From Bacteroides ovatus (lineage in GTDB: Bacteria > Bacteroidota > Bacteroidia > Bacteroidales > Bacteroidaceae): DNA of 13,139 nucleotides. The position numbers and the translations under genes were made by a program. Shown one piece after another: positions 7,207 to 13,139 of the stretch. The notes beneath the pieces are model-generated. The model saw only the letters and a program-made list of their open reading frames with translations. It was not told where the DNA came from and did no database searches. Numbering within the stretch: the stretch's first letter is position 1; the number at the start of each line of letters is the position of its first letter. The stretch covers positions 1-13,139 of the forward strand of contig JAUUNK010000137.1 in NCBI GenBank assembly GCA_030844565.1, in the 5' to 3' direction.

Positions 7207-9740
7207 AACTTCTTTGATTTTGAGGTTAATACTTGTTTTTGTTCTTCTCTTTTCTTTTCCGCCAAACGACGGATAGCCAGTTCTAAATTTCCGCCCAGTT
7301 CCTCTGCCAATTGCCTGACTTCCAACTTTTCGGATTCTTCCGTTGTAAACGTATAATACTCTTCCTCGCTTACTTCCGTAGCATACACTGCCGAATGGGT
7401 TCCGCCCAACCCGATCCATACTTCCCGGTAGAAACGTCCCGAATGATTCGCCTGATTGATAGAAAGGATTTGTTCTTTTTCTTTTTCCGTCAATCCCAGA
7501 AGTCTCTGGATATGCTCGAATTTGTTCAGGTATTTACGCTGGTCAAGCAATATCTTGCAATCCGAATTGTTGATAATGGCCTCTTTGACAATATCCGAAG
7601 AAATAATGTCGTCTACCTCCTGCGTAACGACTACGGCTTCACCGAAATACTTCCGGACCGTCTTAAAAAGATATTTGATGTATTCACTCATATTGGCGGA
7701 CATCAGGGCTTTCCAACATTCCTCAATCAATATCATTTTGCGAATGCCTTTGAGCTTTCTCATTTTGGAAATAAAGGTTTCCATAATAATCAGCGTGACC
7801 ACGGGAAGCAGCACCTTATTGGAAGAGATGTTATCCAATTCGAATACGATAAACCGCTTGCTTGCCAGGTCCAGTTCCTTGTCGGAATTCAACAGGAAAT
7901 CGTAGTCGCCGCCTTTGTAGAATGGTTCCAGCACGTTCAAGAAACCGTCGATGTCGAAATCCTTCTCCCGTACTTTCTTTTCCTCTATCATCCGGCGATA
8001 ATCGTCACGTACGAATTCGTAGAAACCGTTGAAATCGGGTTTAACCGTCCTACCTTCGGTAATCTCTCTGATATAGGCATTTACCGCGCCTGAAAGCGCC
8101 ACTTCTTCCGAACGTTTCGGTGTTTCGTCCTCCCGTTTCCAAAGGGTAAGAATCAAGGTCTTGATACTTTCACGTTTTTCCACATCGAACAGCTTGTCAT
8201 CGGTATAGAAAGGGTTGAAGGCTATCGGATGCTCTTCCTCATAAGTAATGTAAATCCCGTCTTCTCCATGCGTTCGCTCATGAATCATGCTGCACAGACC
8301 TTGATAACTGTTACCTGTATCCACCAAAAGGATATGCGCGCCCTGTTCATAATATTGTCGGACCAAATGGTTGGTAAAGAAACTCTTCCCGCTACCGGAC
8401 GGTCCCAGAATAAATTTGTTGCGGTTAGTGATGATACCGCGTTTCATCGGCAGGTCGCTGATGTCCAGATGGATGGGGATACCATTCTGCCGGTCTGCCA
8501 CGCGGATGCCAAACGGACTGGGCGAACTACGGTAATTGGTTTCCGCAGTAAACAGGCAGACGGCCTGTTCCAAGAACGTATGGAAGGATTCTTCAGCCGG
8601 AAAATCGGCCGCATTGCCAGGAATACCTGCCCAATAAAGCACCGGAGTATCGACTGTGTTATGACGCGGGGCACATTCCATCATGGCGAGCTGGCTGCCT
8701 GTATCGTTCTTTACGCGGCGAAGTTCCTCTTCATCCTCTGCCCATGCCAGCACATTGCAGTGGCAACGCACGGGCAACACGCCTTTAGTATGCGCTTCAT
8801 TCAGATACATTTCCGTCCATTCCTGATTCACGGCATTGCTCCGGCTGTACCTGGAAAGCGAGAGCATGTTGCGGGAAGCCTTCTCCATCGTCTGGAGAAT
8901 CTCCTGCGCATCATCGACAAACACATACTGCGAATAAATATGGTTACAGGAAAGCAGTAAGCCCACAGGGGCGGCAAATGAAAGGCGGCAATCGCTCCGA
9001 TCGGTGGACATACGCTCATACCGCATGTCAGTGGATACTTTGCCGGGCAGGTCCTCCACATCCGAAAGGGTATGCAGGCAAAGCCGCTTGTCGCCGATAC
9101 GCATCCTGCCGGGATCAAGGCAGATGTCCTCAAGCACAGTATTTCCATCTTCCATCGAGAGGGAAAAGTATTTCTCCACCAGTCCGGGGTGTTCTTTTGT
9201 ACCCGTAATTTCATCCGCTTCCAACCGGCGGAGCTTGACAAGACCCGAATCGTTCATAATACGTTCAAATTGTTCCACTGCTTCCAGAAATTTGCTTACC
9301 ATATCCTTGTCGGTTATTTCTTTCGGAAGGAGAAAGCCACGGCAGAGCGTATTAAAGTCACTCTTTTGGCGGCTGCGATCACGAATTGTTTTCGTCAGGT
9401 ATAAATAGCATTTGTGGTTCAGGTATGGACGTTCATTGAAATGGCGTTCATAGCTTTTCGAAAGAAAACTCTGTTCCTCATCCTTGAAGTCCGGACGGTA
9501 GGTTTCCTTTATGAACCAATCCTGCTTGCAGACAATGGAATAATTGGGCAACACCTTGACAGCCTTTATCCATGACGAATGGATGGTCTCATATTCGGCG
9601 CCCGTCACGGTATAGAGTTCGGGGAGTTCCACCTCGAAAGCTACCGTCAGGTCGGCGTCTTTGCTTACGATACATCCATTCTCCACCGAGAGCAGGGGGA
9701 ATTTCTGTTCCAGTGTTTCCGCTTTCAGTACATTTCTCAT
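7203..9740 (-). CDS. traG: Conjugation ATPase TraG (VirB4-like)
   Basis: An 845-residue cytoplasmic ATPase that powers assembly of the transfer channel. The N-terminal half (about 1-420) is the VirB4/CagE-like domain, starting EQKFPLLSVENGCIVSKDAD. The P-loop is LGPSGSGKSFF at about residues 444-454, followed by HILLVDTGNSYQGL. The Walker B region is KMILIEECWKAL (about 671-682), followed by the conserved VRKYFGEAVVVTQEVDDI and the NSDCKILLDQ segment. All nucleotide-binding motifs are intact. The length is normal for TraG of this family. The name follows the Bacteroides convention; it is not the VirD4-like coupling protein called TraG in RP4. The start overlaps the traF stop as ATGA, and the stop overlaps the next gene in the same way. 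Confidence 0.95.
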   Translation of the reverse strand: MRNVLKAETLEQKFPLLSVENGCIVSKDADLTVAFEVELPELYTVTGAEYETIHSSWIKAVKVLPNYSIVCKQDWFIKETYRPDFKDEEQSFLSKSYERHFNERPYLNHKCYLYLTKTIRDRSRQKSDFNTLCRGFLLPKEITDKDMVSKFLEAVEQFERIMNDSGLVKLRRLEADEITGTKEHPGLVEKYFSLSMEDGNTVLEDICLDPGRMRIGDKRLCLHTLSDVEDLPGKVSTDMRYERMSTDRSDCRLSFAAPVGLLLSCNHIYSQYVFVDDAQEILQTMEKASRNMLSLSRYSRSNAVNQEWTEMYLNEAHTKGVLPVRCHCNVLAWAEDEEELRRVKNDTGSQLAMMECAPRHNTVDTPVLYWAGIPGNAADFPAEESFHTFLEQAVCLFTAETNYRSSPSPFGIRVADRQNGIPIHLDISDLPMKRGIITNRNKFILGPSGSGKSFFTNHLVRQYYEQGAHILLVDTGNSYQGLCSMIHERTHGEDGIYITYEEEHPIAFNPFYTDDKLFDVEKRESIKTLILTLWKREDETPKRSEEVALSGAVNAYIREITEGRTVKPDFNGFYEFVRDDYRRMIEEKKVREKDFDIDGFLNVLEPFYKGGDYDFLLNSDKELDLASKRFIVFELDNISSNKVLLPVVTLIIMETFISKMRKLKGIRKMILIEECWKALMSANMSEYIKYLFKTVRKYFGEAVVVTQEVDDIISSDIVKEAIINNSDCKILLDQRKYLNKFEHIQRLLGLTEKEKEQILSINQANHSGRFYREVWIGLGGTHSAVYATEVSEEEYYTFTTEESEKLEVRQLAEELGGNLELAIRRLAEKKREEQKQVLTSKSKKL

Positions 9741-10057
9741 TTCTTTTTTCTTTTGGTCAATAATCGAAAGATTCTCTTGCGGTTAATCAGGTAGCGCGGA
9801 TGGCGTTTCTCTGCCAGCAGTTTCATCAGTCCGTGTTCACCGTACCGGGCGTTGAGCCGGAAAGTCAGCCAGACAAGCAGGCTGCCGGAAATGACTCCGA
9901 AAGGAATACATACCCATTGGCCTACACCCGCCACGTACAAGATGACCACGGCAAGAAGTACCGCCACCAGGCCGCCGGCAAAGATGAACAGGTACTGCGA
10001 CTTCAAGCCTTTAAACTCTATTGGATTTCCCGCACCTTTATTAATTTGGTACTTCAT
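9737..10057 (-). CDS. traF: Conjugative transposon protein TraF (VirB3-like)
   Basis: A 106-residue inner-membrane protein. I chose the ATG at 10057, giving MKYQINKGAGNPIEFKGLK, because this is the typical TraF beginning and lies 4 bp past the traE stop; the longer frame would run back into traE. It has two transmembrane helices (about 21-43 and 49-66, a hairpin typical of VirB3), then a basic C-terminal tail (RYGEHGLMKLL, KRHPRYLINRKRIF, ending KRKKK) facing the cytoplasm. VirB3-like proteins work with the VirB4-like ATPase, encoded immediately downstream with a 4-bp ATGA overlap. Confidence 0.93.
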   Translation of the reverse strand: MKYQINKGAGNPIEFKGLKSQYLFIFAGGLVAVLLAVVILYVAGVGQWVCIPFGVISGSLLVWLTFRLNARYGEHGLMKLLAEKRHPRYLINRKRIFRLLTKRKKK

Positions 10058-10061
10058 AACC

Positions 10062-10358
10062 TTAGAGGAAGAAGGAACGTAAGATAGTAGCTGCAACAAT
10101 CAGGAAGATACAGGCAAAGAACCAACTGGCAGCCGTTTTAGAGGTATCCGGATCGCCACTGCTGAACTTGCCGTAGGTCTTGATACCGCCTACTAGCCCC
10201 AATACCGCACCGATAGCGTAACACAGTTTGGTTGCCGGATCAAAATAACTGGTCATCATACTCGTGGCTTCATTAATACCGGCAAGGCCCTGACCTTGCG
10301 CAAACACACTCGCTGTAACAAACGCACACATCACTGAAAAAAGGATTCTTTTTCTCAT
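10062..10358 (-). CDS. traE: Conjugative transposon protein TraE (DUF4134, VirB2/pilin-like)
   Basis: A 98-residue protein. I chose the ATG at 10358 because it gives a proper signal sequence (MRKRILFSVMCAFVTASVFA-Q). The upstream extension in the same frame crosses the likely promoter and lacks family features. The mature part has GINEATSMMTSYFDPATKL, then a hydrophobic glycine-rich helix (about 45-60, CYAIGAVLGLVGGIKTYG), a short GDPDTSK loop and a second helix (about 77-95). Two helices after a signal peptide is the VirB2 pilin pattern, and this segment is the TraE/DUF4134 signature. It is the first gene of the operon within the window and is preceded by a good minus-strand promoter. The genes that usually precede traE are not adjacent. 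Confidence 0.93.
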   Translation of the reverse strand: MRKRILFSVMCAFVTASVFAQGQGLAGINEATSMMTSYFDPATKLCYAIGAVLGLVGGIKTYGKFSSGDPDTSKTAASWFFACIFLIVAATILRSFFL

Positions 10359-10400
10359 TGTCGAATCGTTTAAGGTGAGACATAAAATTGAATTCGACTG

Positions 10401-10434
10401 CAAACATATATAGGATAAATAGCTGTAATACAAA
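10401..10434 (-). promoter_or_regulatory. Putative Bacteroides promoter of the tra operon, directly upstream of traE
   Basis: Read on the minus strand, TATGTTTG (10408-10401) matches the Bacteroides primary-sigma -7 consensus TAnnTTTG, and TTTG (10434-10431) matches the -33 box. The spacer is 22 bp, one more than the usual 19-21. Transcription would start around 10393-10396 and leave a leader of roughly 35-38 nt before the traE ATG. The boxes are seen directly; promoter activity is inferred. Confidence 0.5.
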
Positions 10435-10746
10435 TGCTTCACCAGATATCACAAGATGTCATCGGAAGTCCTTACAGAAATGAAAATTTATATTGAATTC
10501 ATATATTAATTTAACCCCCAATATCAATACCTAGCAGGAAAATCGCGTAAAATGAATAAAGGATATGTCCTTACAACGCACATTTCATCTAATATTCCAA
10601 TCAAATTGATATTCCTATAAAAAAATACCGATATAATATCGACTTATAAGTGTAAAACATCAATAATAGCTCATCATAAAAGCTAGAAAAACAATGTAGT
10701 GCATAATTACAAACAAAATTAAAGCAAAATAATTGCATGTATTTAA
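10435..10746. other. AT-rich intergenic region between divergent traE and the TerB-like gene
   Basis: I see no gene here on either strand. It is very AT-rich compared with the tra operon. It holds two adjacent short palindromes: CGATAT-A-ATATCG (10629-10641) and ACTTATAAGT (10642-10651). Each could bind a dimeric regulator, but base composition this skewed produces such matches by chance. I could not find a coherent -33/-7 pair on the plus strand in this stretch. Confidence 0.5.
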
Positions 10747-10754
10747 TAAATTTG
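10747..10754 (+). promoter_or_regulatory. Putative -7 promoter element for the TerB-like gene
   Basis: TAAATTTG matches the Bacteroides -7 consensus TAnnTTTG. No TTTG lies 19-21 bp upstream, so the promoter is incomplete or needs an activator. Transcription from here would begin near 10760, placing the palindromes at 10777-10811 inside the untranslated leader. Confidence 0.35.
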
Positions 10755-10776
10755 TTAACTTGCCTAACATTTAGTA

Positions 10777-10811
10777 TCAACTTACATCTACATGTAAGCT
10801 GCTTAAGTTGA
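10777..10811. repeat. Two interleaved inverted repeats in the leader of the TerB-like gene
   Basis: The inner repeat is CTTACAT-ctac-ATGTAAG (10781-10798), a perfect 7-bp inverted repeat. The outer one pairs TCAACTTA (10777-10784) with TAAGTTGA (10804-10811), a perfect 8-bp inverted repeat. The two left arms share four bases, so the resulting RNA hairpins would be mutually exclusive, while as DNA the inner palindrome could be an operator. The region sits 27-60 bp before the chosen start codon. Confidence 0.5.
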
Positions 10812-10837
10812 AAAGGATATTTAAATATATATATATT

Positions 10838-12280
10838 ATGAAAAGTGCATATAAAGCTATCATGAAATTAGCTATTGATATTATCAAAGTTGATCGCTCC
10901 ATTCATGTTAATGAAATTAATTTTATTAAGCAATTGAGAGAAGATTATAAACTATCAGACAACGATTTTAATGAACTGAACAAGTTTTCTTTTCAAGAAG
11001 CGGTATGTATATTGCAAAAACAAAGTAAAAAGATGAGAGATGAAACTGTAAATAAGTTAACACAGCTAGTGAAAGCAGATAATAGAATAGATCCCAAAGA
11101 AAGTTATCTATTGTTTGCTATTAAAATGGCACTATCAGATGAGACAAAAGACAAAGTACAGTTATTAACGGTTGATTCAGAACAAATAGATTTTTATGGT
11201 AAACAAATTATTTATTTAGAAAAACAATATAACCCGAGAGTAAATTCCTATATAAATGAAAATTTGGACTTTATACAAACCATTTTCCATTCTTTAAATA
11301 TTGATTTTTTTTATGTACCCGATATTCTTCAAAAAGCAAAAAGCAATAAAGCATTTATGGCTAATATAATAAAATACTTAATGCCATATTTTTCCTTAAA
11401 CACAAAAAACACAGTTGAATCTGTATTGGGACAAATAGATTATATAATTACCTCATCAAGATTTGAGAAGGAAATAATTAAACGATTTGGAGATGTTAAA
11501 GAAGAAATTCGATTTGATAGCTATCTGCTGATGAAAGTACAAAATAGTTATATAGTCAATCTATTTGGACAACGGGTACGTAAAGCGGATTTTATATGTA
11601 TTAATGCTTCTATTGACTATTTAGATACCTTACTAAAGAATGTATTAGTTTCATATTTTCAAAAAGAAGATCAAAATAATATATCTTTTCGAGGATATCA
11701 TCGCATTTTGTTTGAAATATTAAGTGATGAAACGAAATCCGAGTGGAATCTTGTCATCAAAAAAAACGAAAATGGGAATAGAAAATTTTATTTACAAGAT
11801 CATAACGATGACAACATAGAAGTTGAACTGAACTTAACTCCATTAGAAAGAATTTTATATTTACTTTTTTTGGTATATGGGGAAATTGGTATTCGAACTC
11901 ATTGGTTTGTCTGTTTAGGGGATAAGAAAAAATGTAACAAACTTTCACCAGAAGAACAGGCGCAAGTTTACTTATTACAAGAAAACATGAATATTATTGA
12001 TCGTTTTATAAACAGAAATGGAGAATTGACAATACAAGATAGTTTTTCAAATTCCAAAGCTTTGAATTCGAAGATTTCTTTAATTCGGAAAGCCATTCGT
12101 AAAATCCCGAATATTCGTAATTTAGATGAATTTTTAATATCCAATCAGTCTAAAGATAAATATTCGGTATTATATGATTATCGCAACATACCGCTTAGTC
12201 ATACTCGTATATATATAGAAGAAAAAAGAGAAAAAGTTCTTTTAGAAAAATCATTTCTTTGGAAAAAAATAAAATTCTGA
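10838..12280 (+). CDS. TerB-like N-terminal domain protein of unknown function (480 aa)
   Basis: I do not recognise the whole protein. Residues 1-100 look like a TerB-type helical domain made of two related halves. Each half carries an acidic, possibly metal-binding loop before a helix: KVDRSIHVNEINFI (18-31) and KADNRIDPKESYLLF (79-93), the D-x-x-I-x-x-x-E pattern of TerB. TerB domains occur in tellurite and stress-response systems and in several phage-defence-like operons. Residues 110-330 are helical and unassigned. The C-terminal third (about 335-470, LTPLERILYLLFLVYGEIG then SKISLIRKAIRKI and YSVLYDYRNIPLSHTRIYI) may include a winged-helix-like region; this is a guess. No signal peptide or clear membrane helix is visible. 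I chose the ATG at 10838; a TTG at 10808 or the ATG at 10862 are alternatives. It is very AT-rich with A/T-ending codons, unlike the tra genes, which suggests acquisition from elsewhere. Confidence 0.7.
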   Translation: MKSAYKAIMKLAIDIIKVDRSIHVNEINFIKQLREDYKLSDNDFNELNKFSFQEAVCILQKQSKKMRDETVNKLTQLVKADNRIDPKESYLLFAIKMALSDETKDKVQLLTVDSEQIDFYGKQIIYLEKQYNPRVNSYINENLDFIQTIFHSLNIDFFYVPDILQKAKSNKAFMANIIKYLMPYFSLNTKNTVESVLGQIDYIITSSRFEKEIIKRFGDVKEEIRFDSYLLMKVQNSYIVNLFGQRVRKADFICINASIDYLDTLLKNVLVSYFQKEDQNNISFRGYHRILFEILSDETKSEWNLVIKKNENGNRKFYLQDHNDDNIEVELNLTPLERILYLLFLVYGEIGIRTHWFVCLGDKKKCNKLSPEEQAQVYLLQENMNIIDRFINRNGELTIQDSFSNSKALNSKISLIRKAIRKIPNIRNLDEFLISNQSKDKYSVLYDYRNIPLSHTRIYIEEKREKVLLEKSFLWKKIKF

Positions 12281-12448
12281 AGTACTTATTTAAAAAAACA
12301 GCATAGATATAATATTAAAAATCAGCCATTTATCTAAATGATAAATTATTCATAAAGGCAATTGATTACAATTTATAAGATTTGGATTTGGTAAATATAT
12401 GCAAATACGTTGAAGTACTTTCAAAAATAATGAATATTGATGTATTTA
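12281..12448. other. AT-rich spacer with a 10-bp direct repeat
   Basis: No gene is supported here. The sequence TGAAGTACTT occurs at 12278-12287, overlapping the stop codon of the TerB-like gene, and again at 12411-12420; each copy contains the palindrome AAGTACTT. I see no convincing intrinsic terminator after the TerB-like gene, so readthrough into the small gene is possible. Confidence 0.4.
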
Positions 12449-12479
12449 TTTGATAATTGATAGCAGATACATATCTTTG
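12449..12479 (+). promoter_or_regulatory. Consensus Bacteroides promoter for the small Gly/Ala-rich gene
   Basis: TTTG (12449-12452), a 19-bp spacer and TATCTTTG (12472-12479) fit the Bacteroides primary-sigma promoter TTTG-N19-21-TAnnTTTG exactly. The start site would fall near 12485-12488, giving a leader of about 55 nt before the ATG at 12540. It is the best promoter match in the window and implies that the small gene is expressed independently of the TerB-like gene. Confidence 0.7.
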
Positions 12480-12539
12480 CAACATAATAAATATCTAGAA
12501 AACAGCAAACTAATTGTTTTATTTTAAAACTTAGAGAGT

Positions 12540-12830
12540 ATGTCACTAATAGGACTAGGATTTTTATGTCTAAAAGGAGCAGCAGTCCTTTTGAAAGCAG
12601 GAGCAGTGAAAGCTGCGGTGGTAAAGACAGGTGCATATGTTGTAACTCACTATACAACAGCCCAGATAGCTACAGGGGTCATAGCTACAACAGCAGCAGT
12701 TGGAGCAGCAAAAACAGCGTATGATGCGGGCAAAGCTATCTCTGACGGTATTAAAAAAGCGGATGCTGAAAGAATTATTGATGGAGCTAGTGGTTTTACT
12801 TCATTAACGGGCGACCTGGCTTCTGAATAA
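12540..12830 (+). CDS. Small Gly/Ala-rich, probably membrane-active protein of unknown function (96 aa)
   Basis: I do not recognise a family. Residues 2-40 are hydrophobic and interspersed with regularly placed lysines (LKGAAVLLKAGAVKAAVVK), forming short imperfect repeats. Residues 45-68 (IATGVIATTAAVGAAKTAYDAG) form a second small-residue helix with G/AxxxG/A spacing typical of packed or oligomerising membrane helices. The C-terminus (70-96) is polar, with AERIIDGASG. There is no cleavable signal peptide or double-glycine leader. This profile recalls pore-forming peptides, holin-like proteins and glycine-zipper proteins, but could equally be a helical structural protein. It has its own strong promoter (12449-12479), an AGAGAG-like purine stretch just before the ATG, and is visibly richer in G+C than the surrounding spacer. 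It lies 259 bp after the TerB-like gene on the same strand. Confidence 0.65.
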   Translation: MSLIGLGFLCLKGAAVLLKAGAVKAAVVKTGAYVVTHYTTAQIATGVIATTAAVGAAKTAYDAGKAISDGIKKADAERIIDGASGFTSLTGDLASE

Positions 12831-12839
12831 ATATTTATT
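12826..12839. repeat. 14-bp AT-only palindrome across the stop codon of the small gene
   Basis: AATAAATATTTATT is a perfect palindrome containing the TAA stop (12828-12830). It is too weak for a stable hairpin and may be chance in AT-rich DNA. Confidence 0.3.
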
Positions 12840-12856
12840 ATCCAACTTTTTAATAT

Positions 12857-12895
12857 AAAAGAGGTTGTGTCAAAACGCTGGCACAACCTTTTTTT
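12857..12895. terminator. Bidirectional intrinsic terminator at the IS edge
   Basis: GGTTGTGTCA (12863-12872) pairs with TGGCACAACC (12879-12888) around a six-base loop, with only one U-G wobble. The stem can extend through flanking AAAAGA and TTTTTT. Seven T follow on the plus strand, and four A before the stem read as T on the minus strand, so it can end both the small cargo gene and the transposase transcript, whose stop codon is 39 bp beyond the stem. Confidence 0.7.
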
Positions 12896-13139
12896 ATGGT
12901 TTACAGTCCTACCATATTTTCTTTTGCCTATGCTGCTTTTTTCTCATTCATTTGGTAAGAAGTTGCTATCTTCCAATTGTACCGGGTTATAAACAGGCCA
13001 ATAAACATCGATTTATGGGCTGTAATAAGCTCCTTTCCTGCTTTTCTCAGTTTTGCAGACATCTTTTTGATATTAAAAGCTATAGCAAAGAAGGCAAAGT
13101 CCATTGTCACCTTGTCTTCTGCCACATGCCGGAACCTTC
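12863..13139 (-). mobile_element. One end of an insertion sequence, probably IS1182 family
   Basis: The element runs off the right edge. Its left end appears to begin near GGTTGTGTCAAAAC (about 12863), the kind of terminus I associate with Bacteroides IS1182-type elements, followed by the minus-strand transposase C-terminus. The opposite terminus and any target duplication lie outside the window, so the exact boundary is inferred. Confidence 0.6.
12928..13139 (-). CDS. Transposase C-terminal fragment (IS1182-family type), cut by window edge
   Basis: An open frame of about 70 codons continues to the last base of the window, so only the C-terminus is visible. The pattern RFRHVAEDKVTMDFAFFAIA followed by FNIKKMSAKLRKAGK is the conserved end of IS1182-type DDE transposases, where a final helix with the (H/F)N(I/L)KK motif follows the last catalytic region. 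The catalytic residues themselves are outside the window. An apparent GTG start at 13125 is not the real start, because the frame and the similarity continue upstream. Confidence 0.72.
   Translation of the reverse strand, partial: RFRHVAEDKVTMDFAFFAIAFNIKKMSAKLRKAGKELITAHKSMFIGLFITRYNWKIATSYQMNEKKAA

Noticed and set aside
7207..7419. N-terminal extension of the small lipoprotein gene at the traH position
   Set aside because: It lies entirely within traG, would bury the lipoprotein signal peptide, and the ATGA overlap at 7206 gives the sensible start.
7311..8093. Plus-strand open frame of 260 codons antisense to traG
   Set aside because: traG is intact with all ATPase motifs on the other strand; the antisense product resembles no protein I know.
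10359..10442. N-terminal extension of traE to 10442
   Set aside because: It would read through the probable promoter, and the ATG at 10358 gives a clean signal peptide and the usual TraE length.
10443..10800. Possible CRISPR array or origin of transfer in the AT-rich spacer
   Set aside because: There are no regularly spaced repeats and no relaxase gene or nick-site motif that I can recognise.
10808..10837. TTG start giving a longer TerB-like protein
   Set aside because: The extra residues are an AT-repeat translation (KRIFKYIYI) and would overlap the inverted-repeat leader; the ATG at 10838 is more plausible.
12421..12657. Hydrophobic minus-strand open frame of 78 codons
   Set aside because: It is antisense to the promoter and start of the small gene, rich in leucine because the plus strand is rich in alanine and lysine codons, and has no promoter of its own.

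Overview
The window is part of a Bacteroides-type (Bacteroidota) integrative conjugative element. The evidence is a long minus-strand operon of transfer genes in the CTnDOT-style order traE-F-G-H-I-J-K-L-M-N-O-Q, Bacteroides-style promoter boxes (TTTG / TAnnTTTG), few classical Shine-Dalgarno sites, and the end of an IS of a type common in Bacteroides. No integrase, relaxase, origin of transfer or resistance gene lies in the window.

Positions 1-10358 (minus strand) hold the mating-pair-formation operon. In transcription order it encodes TraE (VirB2-like), TraF (VirB3-like), TraG (VirB4-like ATPase), a small lipoprotein at the traH position, TraI (VirB5/TrbJ-like), TraJ (polytopic, VirB6-like), TraK (VirB8-like), TraL, TraM (VirB10-like), TraN (VirB9-like), TraO (outer membrane) and TraQ (lipoprotein, DUF3872). 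Two accessory genes follow: a small NPPF-motif methyltransferase and a secreted lysozyme cut off by the left edge. Genes are packed tightly, with repeated 4-bp ATGA stop/start overlaps. No traP primase gene lies between traO and traQ. The traK/traL junction carries an apparent single-base lesion: one T-to-C change in the expected ATGA overlap removes the traK stop and the traL start together.

Positions 10359-12862 are a strikingly AT-rich island transcribed the opposite way. It holds a 480-residue protein with a TerB-like N-terminus and an unrecognised remainder, preceded by a palindrome-rich leader, and then a 96-residue Gly/Ala-rich, probably membrane-active protein with its own textbook Bacteroides promoter. 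I recognise neither as part of a described system. The pair looks like cargo placed upstream of traE and is the best candidate for something new here.

Positions 12863-13139 hold one end of an IS (probably IS1182 family, minus strand). Its first bases form a strong hairpin with A and T tracts, likely a bidirectional terminator that separates the cargo from the IS. Only the C-terminal part of the transposase is inside the window.
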